Positions 37,427-45,994 of a DNA stretch of 64,000 nucleotides are shown one piece after another; within the stretch, counting starts at the first letter, position 1; each line of letters starts with the position of its first letter. The notes beneath the pieces were generated by a model, which ran no database searches, had not been told where the DNA came from, and saw nothing but the letters and a program-made list of their open reading frames with translations. Both the position numbers and the translations under genes were made by a program. Source of the stretch: Pseudoflavonifractor intestinihominis (GTDB lineage: Bacteria > Bacillota > Clostridia > Oscillospirales > Oscillospiraceae); contig NZ_JBBMFK010000003.1 in the NCBI RefSeq assembly GCF_040096055.1, positions 124,001 through 188,000 on the forward strand, read 5' to 3'.

Positions 37427-39397
37427 TTATCCCCTGTAACCCCGGTAGCCTCTCCGGACGCCGGAGCGGCGGGAGCGGCGGCGCTTCCGGGTGGCCACCC
37501 GGCAGATGATGAACACCACCAGGGCCACCAGCACCAGCGCCACGCCCAGCACCACCAGGGTGATCCAGTTGGGCTGGCGGAGCAGGGCGACGGGGTTGAC
37601 GCTCTCATCCCGCACCTTGCGGCCCTCAGGCCCCGCGTACCGCTGGGGCACCTGGGGCACGCCGTCCGTGGGGGTGAAGGAGGCCAGGTAGGTGGCCACC
37701 GCGTACCACTCCTTTAGCTCGGAGCCGTCCTCCAGGTGGATGATGTGGGCCTCATAGTCGGTGATGGGGTTGCCCCACTCGTCCTTGGGTGTGATCTTCA
37801 GGATGCCGTAGGACATGTCGGTCACGGTGCCCAGCATCTGGCTGGAGTAGAGGTTGGTCACCACCCGGTAGAGCTTGTTGTCGTCAATGGCCTCGGTGGT
37901 GCCGTCAGAGTGGAGGAGGGCCGGGTCAGTCACCCGGTTGAAGAGCATCCGGTGCATATTAAAGGTGTAGCGCACACCGGAGCTGTACAGCTGGGCGCCC
38001 GAGAAGATGGGTCCCACCGACGGGTCCAGCTCCAGCACGGTCTTCAGCTCCTTGCCGGTAAGCCACACGTCGATCAGCGGATAGCCCGGCGAGCCGTCCG
38101 CGCCCGAGCCGATGGAGCTGACGTTGAAGGCGTCGGAGACCGTGATGTCCCCCTGGGAGAAGCTAGCCCGGATGACTCCCGAGTTGACAAAGGCCGCCGT
38201 GATGGGCGCCGCGTTGGTGCCCGCCTCGGTCTGGCGCACGGCGTAGATATAGGCGTCGGTGATCAGGTTGCCCAGGCTGTCCTCCTCCTGCTCCCGGGCG
38301 AACTGGGAGACAGGGGTGAAGTCGAAGGGGCTGTAGGCCAGCACCTGGTCAAAGGTCATGCCGAACTGGGACAGATACTCCGTCTCCACCAGGTCCTTGT
38401 ACCCGGACACCTGGGCGGCGATCTGGGCATTCTCCGGCACGTTCTCGTCGATGGGGATCAGCTCGTAGTCCAGGACCGCGTTGTTGCCCTCCGCGTCCTT
38501 TTTGATGGTCACCTTGCCCAGGTTGGTGCAGTACTCCCCCGTGCAGCCGATGACGGTGTTGTTCACAATCGTGGGCTCCACCATGGTGGAGTGGGTGTGG
38601 CCGGAGACGATGAAGTCGATGCCGTCCACGTTCTTGGCCAGCAGCTCGTCCTCCGACTTCTTGGGGTCCGGGTTGGTGCCGCTGTGGGACAGGCAGATGA
38701 GAAAATCGTACTCCTCGTTGGCCTTGATCTCGTCCACCACCCGCTGGGCCGCCTGGACAATGGGCTCAAACTCCATGCCCGACATGGGCGCGCAGGCGTC
38801 CGCGTCCTCGCCCAGGACGCCGAACACCGCGAAGCGCACCCCGTCCCGCTCGATCATCACATAGTCGGTGACGCCATAGTCCGCCATGGCCTCCACCACT
38901 GCCTTGTCCCCCTCCGGGTCCTTGGGGGTGACGTAGTTGGCCTGGACCAGGGCGGGCAGCGGGTCGCCGCTCCGGACAGCCGCCTCCAGCATCTTGGCCA
39001 GACCGTCCGCCCGGTACTCGTACTCATGGTTTCCGAAGGTGGCCGCGTCGTACCCCAGGGCCCCCAGACTGCGCAGTTCGCTTGCCTGGGTGGTATAGAT
39101 GGTCTGGAACAGGGTGCCCATGGAGAAGTCGCCCCCGTCCACCGTGATGCAGGCGTACCCCGACGCCTCCGCCTGGGCCCGCTCGTCCTCCAGGGCGGTC
39201 ATCAGCCGGGCAAAGCCGCCGTACTCCCCGCCGCCCTCCTTTTCCGCCGGAAGCAGATGGGAGTGCATATCGTGGGTGAACAGGATGGTGGCGGTCTTGC
39301 CCTCGTCCTCCTGGGCCCACGCAGGCGTTATCAGGCACCCCACAGACAATACCAATGTGACCAACAGCACAAAAATTTGTCTTGCACGCTTTTTCAT
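37427..39397 (-). CDS. Cell-surface bifunctional 5'-nucleotidase / UDP-sugar hydrolase family
   Basis: 656 residues. It has a signal peptide (MKKRARQIFVLLVTLVLSVG) and a metallophosphatase domain (LFTHDMHSHLLP, VDGGDFSMGT, FGNHEYEYR, LSHSGTN, SGHTHS) to ~330. The 5'-nucleotidase C-terminal substrate domain follows (NLITDAYIYAVRQ, FVNSGVIRASFSQGD) to ~560. It ends in a membrane helix (ITLVVLGVALVLVALVVFII) with an arginine-rich tail, so it is anchored outside the cell. It would salvage extracellular nucleotides. Promoter TTCCAA-N17-CATAAT lies at 39425-39453. Confidence 0.88.
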   Translation of the reverse strand: MKKRARQIFVLLVTLVLSVGCLITPAWAQEDEGKTATILFTHDMHSHLLPAEKEGGGEYGGFARLMTALEDERAQAEASGYACITVDGGDFSMGTLFQTIYTTQASELRSLGALGYDAATFGNHEYEYRADGLAKMLEAAVRSGDPLPALVQANYVTPKDPEGDKAVVEAMADYGVTDYVMIERDGVRFAVFGVLGEDADACAPMSGMEFEPIVQAAQRVVDEIKANEEYDFLICLSHSGTNPDPKKSEDELLAKNVDGIDFIVSGHTHSTMVEPTIVNNTVIGCTGEYCTNLGKVTIKKDAEGNNAVLDYELIPIDENVPENAQIAAQVSGYKDLVETEYLSQFGMTFDQVLAYSPFDFTPVSQFAREQEEDSLGNLITDAYIYAVRQTEAGTNAAPITAAFVNSGVIRASFSQGDITVSDAFNVSSIGSGADGSPGYPLIDVWLTGKELKTVLELDPSVGPIFSGAQLYSSGVRYTFNMHRMLFNRVTDPALLHSDGTTEAIDDNKLYRVVTNLYSSQMLGTVTDMSYGILKITPKDEWGNPITDYEAHIIHLEDGSELKEWYAVATYLASFTPTDGVPQVPQRYAGPEGRKVRDESVNPVALLRQPNWITLVVLGVALVLVALVVFIICRVATRKRRRSRRSGVRRGYRGYRG

Positions 39398-39723
39398 GGT
39401 CTTCCCTCCCAGTGTTATGCTCTCATTATGCCATAATTCCGTTGAAATTGGAAGTTGTATTTGCGCGAATTGTACAAACCCCCCGGCCGCCTCCGGCGTT
39501 CTTTCCAATTATTCTTCCTTTTTTACCCATATTTTTTAATATAATTTTAAATATTAGATTACGTGATTTTTCTATTGATATCACAGAGTAACCGTGTTAT
39601 ACTATACCAAAGAAAAGCGGGACCTCCGCTTCTCTCCGATTTGTGTATACCTTCCCCCGCCCGCAGTGCGCGGCGGAGAACACCTCACTTTTTCAATCGC
39701 GCAACAGCGCATGGAGGTTTCTT
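39398..39723. promoter_or_regulatory. Divergent intergenic region with two promoters and a long hemolysin III leader
   Basis: 326 bp without a gene. Leftward promoter: TTCCAA (39448-39453), 17 nt, CATAAT (39425-39430). Rightward promoter: TTGATA (39575-39580), 17 nt, TATACT (39598-39603). The middle is AT-rich. The rightward transcript has a ~115-nt leader with an AAGCGG/CCGCTT hairpin. I recognise no riboswitch. Confidence 0.65.
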
Positions 39724-40470
39724 ATGGACGAACTTATGATGTATCCCGAATTTTCCGCTCCCCGGGTGGCTCCCGTCCGGGTCAGCCGCCGTCCCCAGGA
39801 GAAGGGCCGCAACCCCTATGACGGCCTGCGTCCCTGGTCCGCCATCACCCACGGCGTGGGCGCCGTGCTGGCTGTGCTGGGAACCGTGCTGCTGCTGGTC
39901 CGCTCCGCCCTGATGGGCCTGGACGGCTGGCACATCGTCTCCTTTGCCATCTACGGTGCCTCCATGATCGGACTTTACACCGCCAGCACCCTGTACCACT
40001 GCCTGCACACCGGCGTGCGCGGCCGCATCGCCCTGCGCAAGTTCGACCACGCCTCCATCTACCTGCTCATCGCCGGCAGCTATACCCCCATCTGCCTGAC
40101 CGTGCTCCGCACCGTGGGCGCCTGGGGCTGGGCCCTGTTCTCCATTATCTGGGTCCTGGCTCTGGCCGGCGTGGTCCTCACCATGGGCTGGATCAACATG
40201 CCCCGCCAGCTCACTGCCGCCATCTATATCTCCATGGGCTGGATGGCCGTGGTGGCTGTCTATCCCCTCTACCTGACCGTGGGCTGGGCCGGCCTGTCCT
40301 GGCTGCTGGCCGGCGGCGTGCTCTACACCATCGGCGGCGTGTCCTACGCCCTGAAGTGGCCCGGTCGGGACAATCCCCGCTTCGGCTGCCACGAAATCTT
40401 CCACGTCTTTATCGTTCTGGGCAGCATCTGCCACTTCCTGCTGATGTACCGGGTGGTCTGCTTCCTCTGA
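39724..40470 (+). CDS. Hemolysin III family (PAQR-like) membrane protein
   Basis: 248 residues with seven helices and the family's polar signature residues: STLYHCLHT, KFDHASIYLLIAGSYTP and the late HEIFHVFIVLGSICHF. These His/Asp/Ser residues form a metal site in PAQR hydrolases. Despite its name the family is widespread in non-haemolytic bacteria, and its role is probably in membrane lipid homeostasis. The ATG has GGAGG 6 nt upstream. Confidence 0.9.
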   Translation: MDELMMYPEFSAPRVAPVRVSRRPQEKGRNPYDGLRPWSAITHGVGAVLAVLGTVLLLVRSALMGLDGWHIVSFAIYGASMIGLYTASTLYHCLHTGVRGRIALRKFDHASIYLLIAGSYTPICLTVLRTVGAWGWALFSIIWVLALAGVVLTMGWINMPRQLTAAIYISMGWMAVVAVYPLYLTVGWAGLSWLLAGGVLYTIGGVSYALKWPGRDNPRFGCHEIFHVFIVLGSICHFLLMYRVVCFL

Positions 40471-40488
40471 GCCCTGAATCCGCATCAA

Positions 40489-40523
40489 AAAACGCCTGTG
40501 TGGCCGAGCCACACAGGCGTTTT
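40489..40523. terminator. Bidirectional terminator between hemolysin III and trmB
   Basis: A perfect 16-bp stem (40489-40504 / 40508-40523) with A and T runs at the outer ends. Confidence 0.93.
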
Positions 40524-40539
40524 CCCTGCTCAATGCAGT

Positions 40540-41235
40540 TTATTCCGCTCCGGTCTCTTCTTCCGGCTTGGGCTCCTCCCGGGGCGGCTCCGGCGGCAGC
40601 TCACCCATGGTGCCCACACAGCGGTTGATGGGGGTGCCCAGGTTGTGGAACTTCTCCTCGTAGTCGGTCATTACGCCACAGATGCCGTTGGCGTGCAGGT
40701 CCCGGGTCACCTCGGAGAGTTCAAAGCCCGCCTGGGGGAACTGGGTCAGCGACCACTCGAACAGATCCCGGTTGTCCGTCTTGAAGTGGATCTGTCCCCC
40801 CTCCTTCAGCACCTCCCGGTACTTCTTCAGGAAGGCCACAAAGGTCAGCCGCCGCTTGGCGTGCCGCTTGGTGGGCCAGGGATCACAGAAGTTGATGTAG
40901 ATCAGATCCACCTCGCCGGGGGCAAAATACTCCGGCAGCTTGGCCGCGTCTCCGTCTACAAAGAATACGTTGTGGAGCTCCATGGCCGTCACCCGCTCCA
41001 TGGCAATCACCATGGCGTCCGGCACACGCTCCACCGCGATGAAAAGAATGTCCGGGTTCTGCGCCGCCGTCTCCGCGGTGAAACGCCCCTTGCCGCAGCC
41101 CAGCTCCAGCCGCAGTTCCCTGGCCTCCGGCATCAGGTCCCGCCAGTGCCCCCGTCTGGCCTCGGGATCACGGATCTGGCACGCCGCGCACCGCTCCATT
41201 CTCGGAATCAGATTTGGCTTTTTCCGCATTCTCAT
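40540..41235 (-). CDS. trmB: tRNA (guanine(46)-N7)-methyltransferase
   Basis: 231-residue SAM enzyme that makes m7G46 in tRNA. Motifs: LELGCGKGRFTAE (SAM site), INFCDPWPTKRHAKRRL (catalytic, family-specific) and FKTDNRDLFEWS. It ends in a proline/glutamate-rich tail. The start at 41235 has GAGG 8 nt upstream; a longer frame begins at 41271 without a site. Confidence 0.95.
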   Translation of the reverse strand: MRMRKKPNLIPRMERCAACQIRDPEARRGHWRDLMPEARELRLELGCGKGRFTAETAAQNPDILFIAVERVPDAMVIAMERVTAMELHNVFFVDGDAAKLPEYFAPGEVDLIYINFCDPWPTKRHAKRRLTFVAFLKKYREVLKEGGQIHFKTDNRDLFEWSLTQFPQAGFELSEVTRDLHANGICGVMTDYEEKFHNLGTPINRCVGTMGELPPEPPREEPKPEEETGAE

Positions 41236-41467
41236 ATTGTCTGCACCTCGCTTAAAAATCGTTAGTATCATACCATATCACGTGCTTTTCTGTAAAGGCG
41301 CTCTTGCAATCTCCTCCGCTTTATCGTATACTGACAAAGTTCGGTTGCTCCTCTTTGCCTTTTGACACCGCCGCCTGATTGTGGACCTGAAGCAGGGCCA
41401 TACATGTTTATCCATGAAATGCTTGATTTCTCGCCCCCTGCCGTGTTATGATGCAGAGAGCAAGATA

Positions 41468-41495
41468 TTGACCGGCGACGGCAGGGTTTTATACG
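41468..41495 (+). promoter_or_regulatory. Probable tRNA-Pro promoter
   Basis: TTGACC (41468-41473), 16 nt, TATACG (41490-41495), about 28 bp before a tRNA start expected near 41530. Confidence 0.5.
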
Positions 41496-41529
41496 CTTTT
41501 ATTGTCCTACCAGACAGGAAATTGAATAT

Positions 41530-41605
41530 CCGGGTGTAGCGCAGTTGGTAGCGCACGTGATTTGGGTTCACGGGGCCGGGCGTTCGAATCGCCCCACTCG
41601 GACCA
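41530..41605 (+). tRNA. tRNA-Pro (anticodon UGG)
   Basis: A full cloverleaf. The acceptor CCGGGTG pairs with CACTCGG (one G-U). The D arm is GCGC/GCGC, the anticodon arm CGTGA/TCACG with loop TTTGGGT (anticodon TGG), and the T arm GGGCG/CGCCC with TTCGAAT. Discriminator A and an encoded CCA end at 41605. A terminator follows. Confidence 0.96.
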
Positions 41606-41607
41606 GA

Positions 41608-41644
41608 ATCCCGCAAAATTATTTGATTTTGCGGGATTTTTCTT
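41608..41644 (+). terminator. Terminator of tRNA-Pro
   Basis: Stem AATCCCGCAAAAT / ATTTTGCGGGATT with a short loop and TTTTCTTTA after it. Confidence 0.9.
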
Positions 41645-41711
41645 TATTTTGCGTGAAAATGCCCGATATAAATTTGTTGCCTTTTGCTTCAATTCCATGG
41701 AGGACTGGAGT

Positions 41712-42296
41712 ATGATTCTCGAAACGGAAAGACTGATTCTGCGCCCCTTTTTGGAGCGCGATGCGGCGGATGTCTATGAATATCTGAAAGAACCTGCGGT
41801 CAACTGCTTTGCCAGCATGAAGCTGAACTCCCTAGATGAGGCCAGGGAAGAGATGAAAAAGCGCCTTGGTGAGACCGAGTACTATTTCGCTATCACCCTG
41901 AAAGACGGCGGCAAGGTGATCGGGGAGATCGACGCCTACCCGGAGACGGGCGAGCCCCACGGGGATGAGAACGCCGTACGGGACACCTTCAGCCCCTGCT
42001 GGATGCTGAACGAGAACTATCAGGGCAAGGGGTACGCCTTCGAGGCGGCGCACGCTTTCTTTGACTATCTCTTCTCCCAAAAGGGCGCAAGGCGCATTTA
42101 CGCCTATACCGAGGACTACAACCTCTCCAGCCAGCACCTGTGCGAAAAGCTGGGTATGCGTCGGGAGGGCATGTTCCTGGAATTCATCTCCTTCGTGAAC
42201 AATCCCGACGGTACGCCCCGGTATGAAAACACCGTGCAGTATGCCATCCTGAAAAAAGAGTGGGAACAAAAACAGCTTGGTCAGGCGCAGGTTTGA
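41712..42296 (+). CDS. GNAT family N-acetyltransferase (RimJ/RimL-like)
   Basis: 194 residues. It opens with LETERLILRPFLERDAADVY, the RimJ/RimL-type start. Acetyl-CoA-binding motif A is NENYQGKGYAFEAAHAF, and there is a late NLSSQHLCEKLGMRREG segment. It would acetylate a protein N-terminus or a small amine; the substrate is unknown. The ATG has GGAGG 8 nt upstream. It is the first accessory gene after tRNA-Pro. Confidence 0.88.
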   Translation: MILETERLILRPFLERDAADVYEYLKEPAVNCFASMKLNSLDEAREEMKKRLGETEYYFAITLKDGGKVIGEIDAYPETGEPHGDENAVRDTFSPCWMLNENYQGKGYAFEAAHAFFDYLFSQKGARRIYAYTEDYNLSSQHLCEKLGMRREGMFLEFISFVNNPDGTPRYENTVQYAILKKEWEQKQLGQAQV

Positions 42297-42311
42297 AAGA
42301 GGTGCATCACC

Positions 42312-42656
42312 ATGAACGGCACAGAGGAGATTGGCTGCTGCGGTGCCTACTGCGGGACCTGCCGGGAGTACCTGAAAACTTGCAAGGGCTGCAAGCCGGG
42401 ATACCTGGACGCCTCCCGGGATCTGAGCCGGGCAAAGTGCAAGATGAAGAAATGCTGCCTGACCAGAGGCCATATCACCTGTGGGGACTGCGGGGAGTAC
42501 GAGTCCTGCGAGACCATCCAGTCCTTCCTCAACCACCCCGGCTACAAATACGGCAAGTACAAGCAGGCGCTGGAGTACATCCGTGCCAACGGCCACACCG
42601 CCTTCCTGAATACGGCGGAGCACTGGACAGGCGCCTATGGCAAGTACCCGAAATAA
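42312..42656 (+). CDS. DUF3795 cysteine-rich protein
   Basis: 114 residues with the DUF3795 cysteine pattern: CCGAYCGTCREYLKTCKGC, CKMKKCC and CGDCGEYESCETI. It probably binds zinc or an iron-sulfur cluster; function is unknown. It follows the GNAT gene by 15 bp, so the two are likely co-transcribed. A second DUF3795 gene lies at 45991-46548. Confidence 0.85.
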   Translation: MNGTEEIGCCGAYCGTCREYLKTCKGCKPGYLDASRDLSRAKCKMKKCCLTRGHITCGDCGEYESCETIQSFLNHPGYKYGKYKQALEYIRANGHTAFLNTAEHWTGAYGKYPK

Positions 42657-42674
42657 GATTTCTGAACGAAACGA

Positions 42675-42713
42675 TACCGCCCGCTGAACATCTATGGATG
42701 CCAGCGGGCGGTA
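42675..42713. terminator. Terminator between converging genes
   Basis: A 12-bp stem TACCGCCCGCTG / CAGCGGGCGGTA with a 15-nt loop; the T run is weak on both sides. Confidence 0.65.
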
Positions 42714-42747
42714 ATCTTTGATTATTGCTTGTGAAAAAATGATATGC

Positions 42748-43197
42748 CTACGGGTTCAGTTCCATTTGCAGATACACCATGTCCACCAGCTGCACCCCGC
42801 ACTCGTAGATGGGGTGGTCGTAGTGGTCAGGGAAAAAGTTCTTGACCACGTGGTGCCTGCAAAAGCCGCAGGCTTCATAAAACGGGATGGTGGACAGGCT
42901 GTCTCCGGTGCCCACCTGCAGCACCACATACTGTCCTGTATAGGCTCGGACGAGGAAGTCCACCATGGCCTTTCCATAGCCCTTGCCCTGAAATGCAGGC
43001 TCCACAGCGAGGTTTTTCAACTCCAGGATGCCATTTCCTTCGTCGGTTACCACGCATTCCGCCTTGACCCCATCGTCCTTCAGCACATACATGGTCCCAC
43101 GCTCCAGATAGCGGTCCACCATGTCCTCTTGCTCGTCGGCCAGCAACAGCAAATCCAGGTATCTCTTTTTATCGGTCTCCACTTTTCTGATTTCCAT
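42748..43197 (-). CDS. GNAT family N-acetyltransferase
   Basis: 149 residues: ECVVTDEGNGILELKNLAVE (beta4), the acetyl-CoA loop PAFQGKGYGKAMVDFLV, then TIPFYEACGFCRHHVV. A typical small-molecule acetyltransferase, substrate unknown. The ATG at 43197 follows AAGGTG; an upstream GTG is possible. It lies 9 bp after the GNAT-YoaP gene on the same strand, which suggests a two-acetyltransferase unit. Confidence 0.87.
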   Translation of the reverse strand: MEIRKVETDKKRYLDLLLLADEQEDMVDRYLERGTMYVLKDDGVKAECVVTDEGNGILELKNLAVEPAFQGKGYGKAMVDFLVRAYTGQYVVLQVGTGDSLSTIPFYEACGFCRHHVVKNFFPDHYDHPIYECGVQLVDMVYLQMELNP

Positions 43198-43206
43198 AGG
43201 CACACC

Positions 43207-43956
43207 TTATTTTTTCAGAAGCCGCTTCAGCGCAGCGGCGTCCAGCAGATTTACCGTCACGAACTTTCCCCGATAGAAGACCGCCCAGTTGTTGAACACG
43301 CAGGGCAACGCCTTGGCTTTTGCCAGGGTATCCACCGGAATGAGGGCATAGGGCACCTCCAACTCTTGGCAGGTCTTGCGCACCAACTCCACACTCTGAT
43401 GGATGTAGGGACACTGGGAACTGTAATAGACGGTCAGTTCCTGAGGTTCAATCGCCTGCCGTTTGGCGTTCTCCCCGAAGCGGGGCTTCGTCCCGTCAAA
43501 GGAGAGAGCCAGCAGCCGGTAGCCGTCCGGGGTGGTATCCACCGTTTCAAATCCATACTTCTCTGCGAAGGCCTGGTCTGAGAGCCAGGCCTTTTGCTTT
43601 TCCGCCCCCAGCATACACACGCCGGACTTTCCATTGGCCCTGGCGTCGGCCAGACAGTACTCCATCATCTGCCTGCCGTAGCCCTTGCCCTTGAACTCCC
43701 CGCTGACCCACAGGCAGTAGATATAGAGGTAGTTATCCCCTTCCACCGGTACCCAGGCAGTCTCCAGCGGAGCGTACTCGATGAACACCACACCCTTGGC
43801 GTCCAGTTTGCGGAACACATGGCCCTCATGGAGCCGCTCTCGAAGCCAGGCCCGCTTGGCCTCCACGCCAGGGTGGGGCTTCTTGCTGCGTATGATGCAG
43901 CACAAATGCTCCCGATCCAGATTTTCTTCTGTCAGATTGAGAAACTGATCCTCCAT
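43207..43956 (-). CDS. GNAT acetyltransferase with C-terminal YoaP-type domain
   Basis: 249 residues. The N-terminal ~165 form a GNAT domain (YCLWVSGEFKGKGYGRQMME, acetyl-CoA site). The C-terminal ~85 form a YoaP-like thioredoxin-fold domain (LTVYYSSQCPYIHQSVELV, then VFNNWAVFYRGKFVTVNLL). The fusion is established in Firmicutes, but the substrate is not known to me. GGAGG lies 8 nt before the ATG. It is divergent from the WYL regulator gene. Confidence 0.87.
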   Translation of the reverse strand: MEDQFLNLTEENLDREHLCCIIRSKKPHPGVEAKRAWLRERLHEGHVFRKLDAKGVVFIEYAPLETAWVPVEGDNYLYIYCLWVSGEFKGKGYGRQMMEYCLADARANGKSGVCMLGAEKQKAWLSDQAFAEKYGFETVDTTPDGYRLLALSFDGTKPRFGENAKRQAIEPQELTVYYSSQCPYIHQSVELVRKTCQELEVPYALIPVDTLAKAKALPCVFNNWAVFYRGKFVTVNLLDAAALKRLLKK

Positions 43957-44060
43957 GTCCGCTACCTCCCGGAAAATCCGTCTCCATGATACCATGCCCT
44001 CCACGGCAAGGCAATCCTGGAGTTCCCAGCAAAAGTTTTTCTCGCAAGGGGAATATGACA

Positions 44061-44088
44061 GACAGCTGTCGCGTTCCTATGCTATAAT
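44061..44088 (+). promoter_or_regulatory. Promoter and palindromic operator candidate of the WYL regulator
   Basis: TATAAT (44083-44088) has no good -35 box. In its place lies the 10-bp palindrome GACAGCTGTC (44061-44070), preceded by ATGACA. Confidence 0.45.
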
Positions 44089-44119
44089 GCAGACAGAAAT
44101 GCGAAAGGCGGTGTGTCCC

Positions 44120-45046
44120 ATGAGGATGGAGCGGCTTATCGGCATCCTGTCCATTCTGCTCCAGCGGGAGAAGATCACCGCTCCGGAGCTGGCGGAGCAG
44201 TTCGAGGTGTCCCGCCGGACGATTCAGCGGGACATTGAGTCCCTGTGCCGGGCGGGCATCCCCATCGCCACCACCCAAGGGGCAGGCGGCGGCATCTCCA
44301 TCATGGAGGGCTACCGGGTGGACCGGACGGTGCTCACCGCCCCGGAGATGCAGGCCATCCTGGCGGGGCTGAGGAGCCTGGACAGCGTCAGCGGCACCCG
44401 GCGCTACGCCCAGCTGATGGAGAAGCTGTCCGCCGGGACAGGCGGCCTGGTGCCCGGCGACGCCCACATGCTCATCGACCTCTCCTCCTGGTACAAGACC
44501 AGCCTGCCGCCCAAAATCGAGCTCATCCATGGGGCCATCGAGCAGCACAGCACCATCCGCTTTACCTACTTCTCCCCCAGGGGGGAGTCGGTGCGCACCG
44601 TGGAGCCCTACTACTTGGTGTTCCACTGGTCCACCTGGTATGTGTGGGGGTGGTGCCAAATGCGTGAGGATTTCCGCCTGTTCAAATTGAACCGCATGAC
44701 GGAACTCACCTCCGGAGAACCTTTTGAGCCCCGGTCCGCGCCCCTACCCGACCTGGAGCCGGAGCGCATTTTTCCGGCCAAGTATCAGGTCACCGTCCTT
44801 TTTGACCCGTCTTGCCGCTGGCGGCTGGTGGAGGAGTACGGGGCGGACCGCTTTACTGTGGAGCCGGACGGCAGGCTGCGCTTCACCGGCGGCTTTCCCG
44901 ACGCCGACAGCGTCCTCAGCTGGGTGCTCACCTTCGGGGACAAGGCGGAACTGCTGGAGCCAGAGGAGCTGCGGGAGCAGCTGGGGACATTGACCCAAAC
45001 ATTGGCCGACCGCTACCGAAAGGGGGATCAGCATGGCCTCTCATAA
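44120..45046 (+). CDS. YafY/WYL-domain transcriptional regulator
   Basis: 308 residues. The N-terminal winged helix-turn-helix (ITAPELAEQFEVSRRTIQRD, ~20-40) is followed by a WYL domain (VEPYYLVFHWSTWYVWGWC, ~175-195) and a C-terminal WCX-type extension. WYL domains are thought to sense nucleic acid or small ligands. It overlaps the following tfoX-like gene by 14 bp. The likely targets are its own operon and possibly the divergent acetyltransferases. Confidence 0.9.
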   Translation: MRMERLIGILSILLQREKITAPELAEQFEVSRRTIQRDIESLCRAGIPIATTQGAGGGISIMEGYRVDRTVLTAPEMQAILAGLRSLDSVSGTRRYAQLMEKLSAGTGGLVPGDAHMLIDLSSWYKTSLPPKIELIHGAIEQHSTIRFTYFSPRGESVRTVEPYYLVFHWSTWYVWGWCQMREDFRLFKLNRMTELTSGEPFEPRSAPLPDLEPERIFPAKYQVTVLFDPSCRWRLVEEYGADRFTVEPDGRLRFTGGFPDADSVLSWVLTFGDKAELLEPEELREQLGTLTQTLADRYRKGDQHGLS

Positions 45047-45356
45047 GGACTTTGTGGACTATGTGGCCGAACAGCTGCGGGAGGCGGGCGCCATCCGCAG
45101 CCGGAAGATGTTCGGCGAGTACGGCCTCTACTGCGACGATGTATTCTTTGCTGTCATCTGTGACGACCAGCTTTTTGTGAAGGTCACCCCGGCGGGCGAA
45201 GCGGCGTTTCCCAACCTGCCCAAGGCTCCCCCCTATGAGGGGGCCAGGGACTACATCTGGGTGGAGGATGTGGACGACCGGGACACCATGACCGCCCTCA
45301 CCCGCCTCACCTGTCTGGCCCTTCAGGCCCAGCCAAAAAAGGCACGGAGGAAATGA
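45033..45356 (+). CDS. TfoX/Sxy N-terminal-domain protein
   Basis: 107 residues matching the TfoX N-terminal domain: RSRKMFGEYGLYCDDVFFAV, then DDQLFVKVT, with a basic tail (PKKARRK). In gamma-proteobacteria TfoX/Sxy controls competence with CRP. Short stand-alone TfoX_N proteins in Firmicutes have no proven role. It overlaps the WYL gene by 14 bp and is followed 2 bp later by the GyrI-like gene. Confidence 0.87.
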   Translation: MASHKDFVDYVAEQLREAGAIRSRKMFGEYGLYCDDVFFAVICDDQLFVKVTPAGEAAFPNLPKAPPYEGARDYIWVEDVDDRDTMTALTRLTCLALQAQPKKARRK

Positions 45357-45358
45357 CC

Positions 45359-45994
45359 ATGGCCTTTGACTATAAGAAAGCGTACAAGGAATTCTATCTG
45401 CCCCCCAGGACGCCGGGTATCGTCACGGTGCCGGCCATGAACTTCCTGGCGGTGCGGGGCCAGGGCGACCCCAATGAAGAAGGCGGCGCTTACAAGCAAG
45501 CTCTGGAACTGCTTTACGCTATGGCCTACACCATCAAAATGAGCAAACTGGGCAAGCACAAGCTGGAGGGCTATTTTGATTATGTAGTCCCGCCCTTGGA
45601 GGGCCTTTGGTGGCAGGAGGACACCCAGGGCGTGGACTATTCCCGCAAGGCGGATTTCCGGTGGATCTCCCTCATCCGCCTGCCGGAGTTTGTGACGGAA
45701 GAGGTCTTCCGCTGGGCCGCCCGGGAGGCCACGGAGAAAAAGCAGCGGGACTTCTCCAAGGTGGAGTTCTTCCCCTGGCAGGAGGGCCTGTGCGTCCAGT
45801 GCATGCACCTGGGCCCCTACGACGACGAGCCCGCCACTGTGGCGGCCATGGAGGAGTTCGCCAAGAGACAGGGCTATGGGCTGGATTTCAGCCAGGGCCG
45901 GTTTCACCACGAGATCTATCTGAGCGATGTGCGGCGGTGCAAGCCGGAGCGTCTGAAAACCGTCATCCGGCAGCCGGTAAGGAGGATGCCATGA
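45359..45994 (+). CDS. GyrI-like small-molecule-binding domain protein
   Basis: 211 residues. The GyrI-like fold is suggested by TVPAMNFLAVRGQGDPNEEG near the N-terminus, YTIKMSKLG, then ALCVQCMHLGPYDDEP-like strands (here GLCVQCMHLGPYDDEPATV) and EIYLSDVRRCKPERLKTVIR. Such proteins bind or hydrolyse cyclic or cationic drugs. The start at 45359 has GGAGG 8 nt upstream. It overlaps the next gene by 4 bp (ATGA). Confidence 0.85.
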   Translation: MAFDYKKAYKEFYLPPRTPGIVTVPAMNFLAVRGQGDPNEEGGAYKQALELLYAMAYTIKMSKLGKHKLEGYFDYVVPPLEGLWWQEDTQGVDYSRKADFRWISLIRLPEFVTEEVFRWAAREATEKKQRDFSKVEFFPWQEGLCVQCMHLGPYDDEPATVAAMEEFAKRQGYGLDFSQGRFHHEIYLSDVRRCKPERLKTVIRQPVRRMP

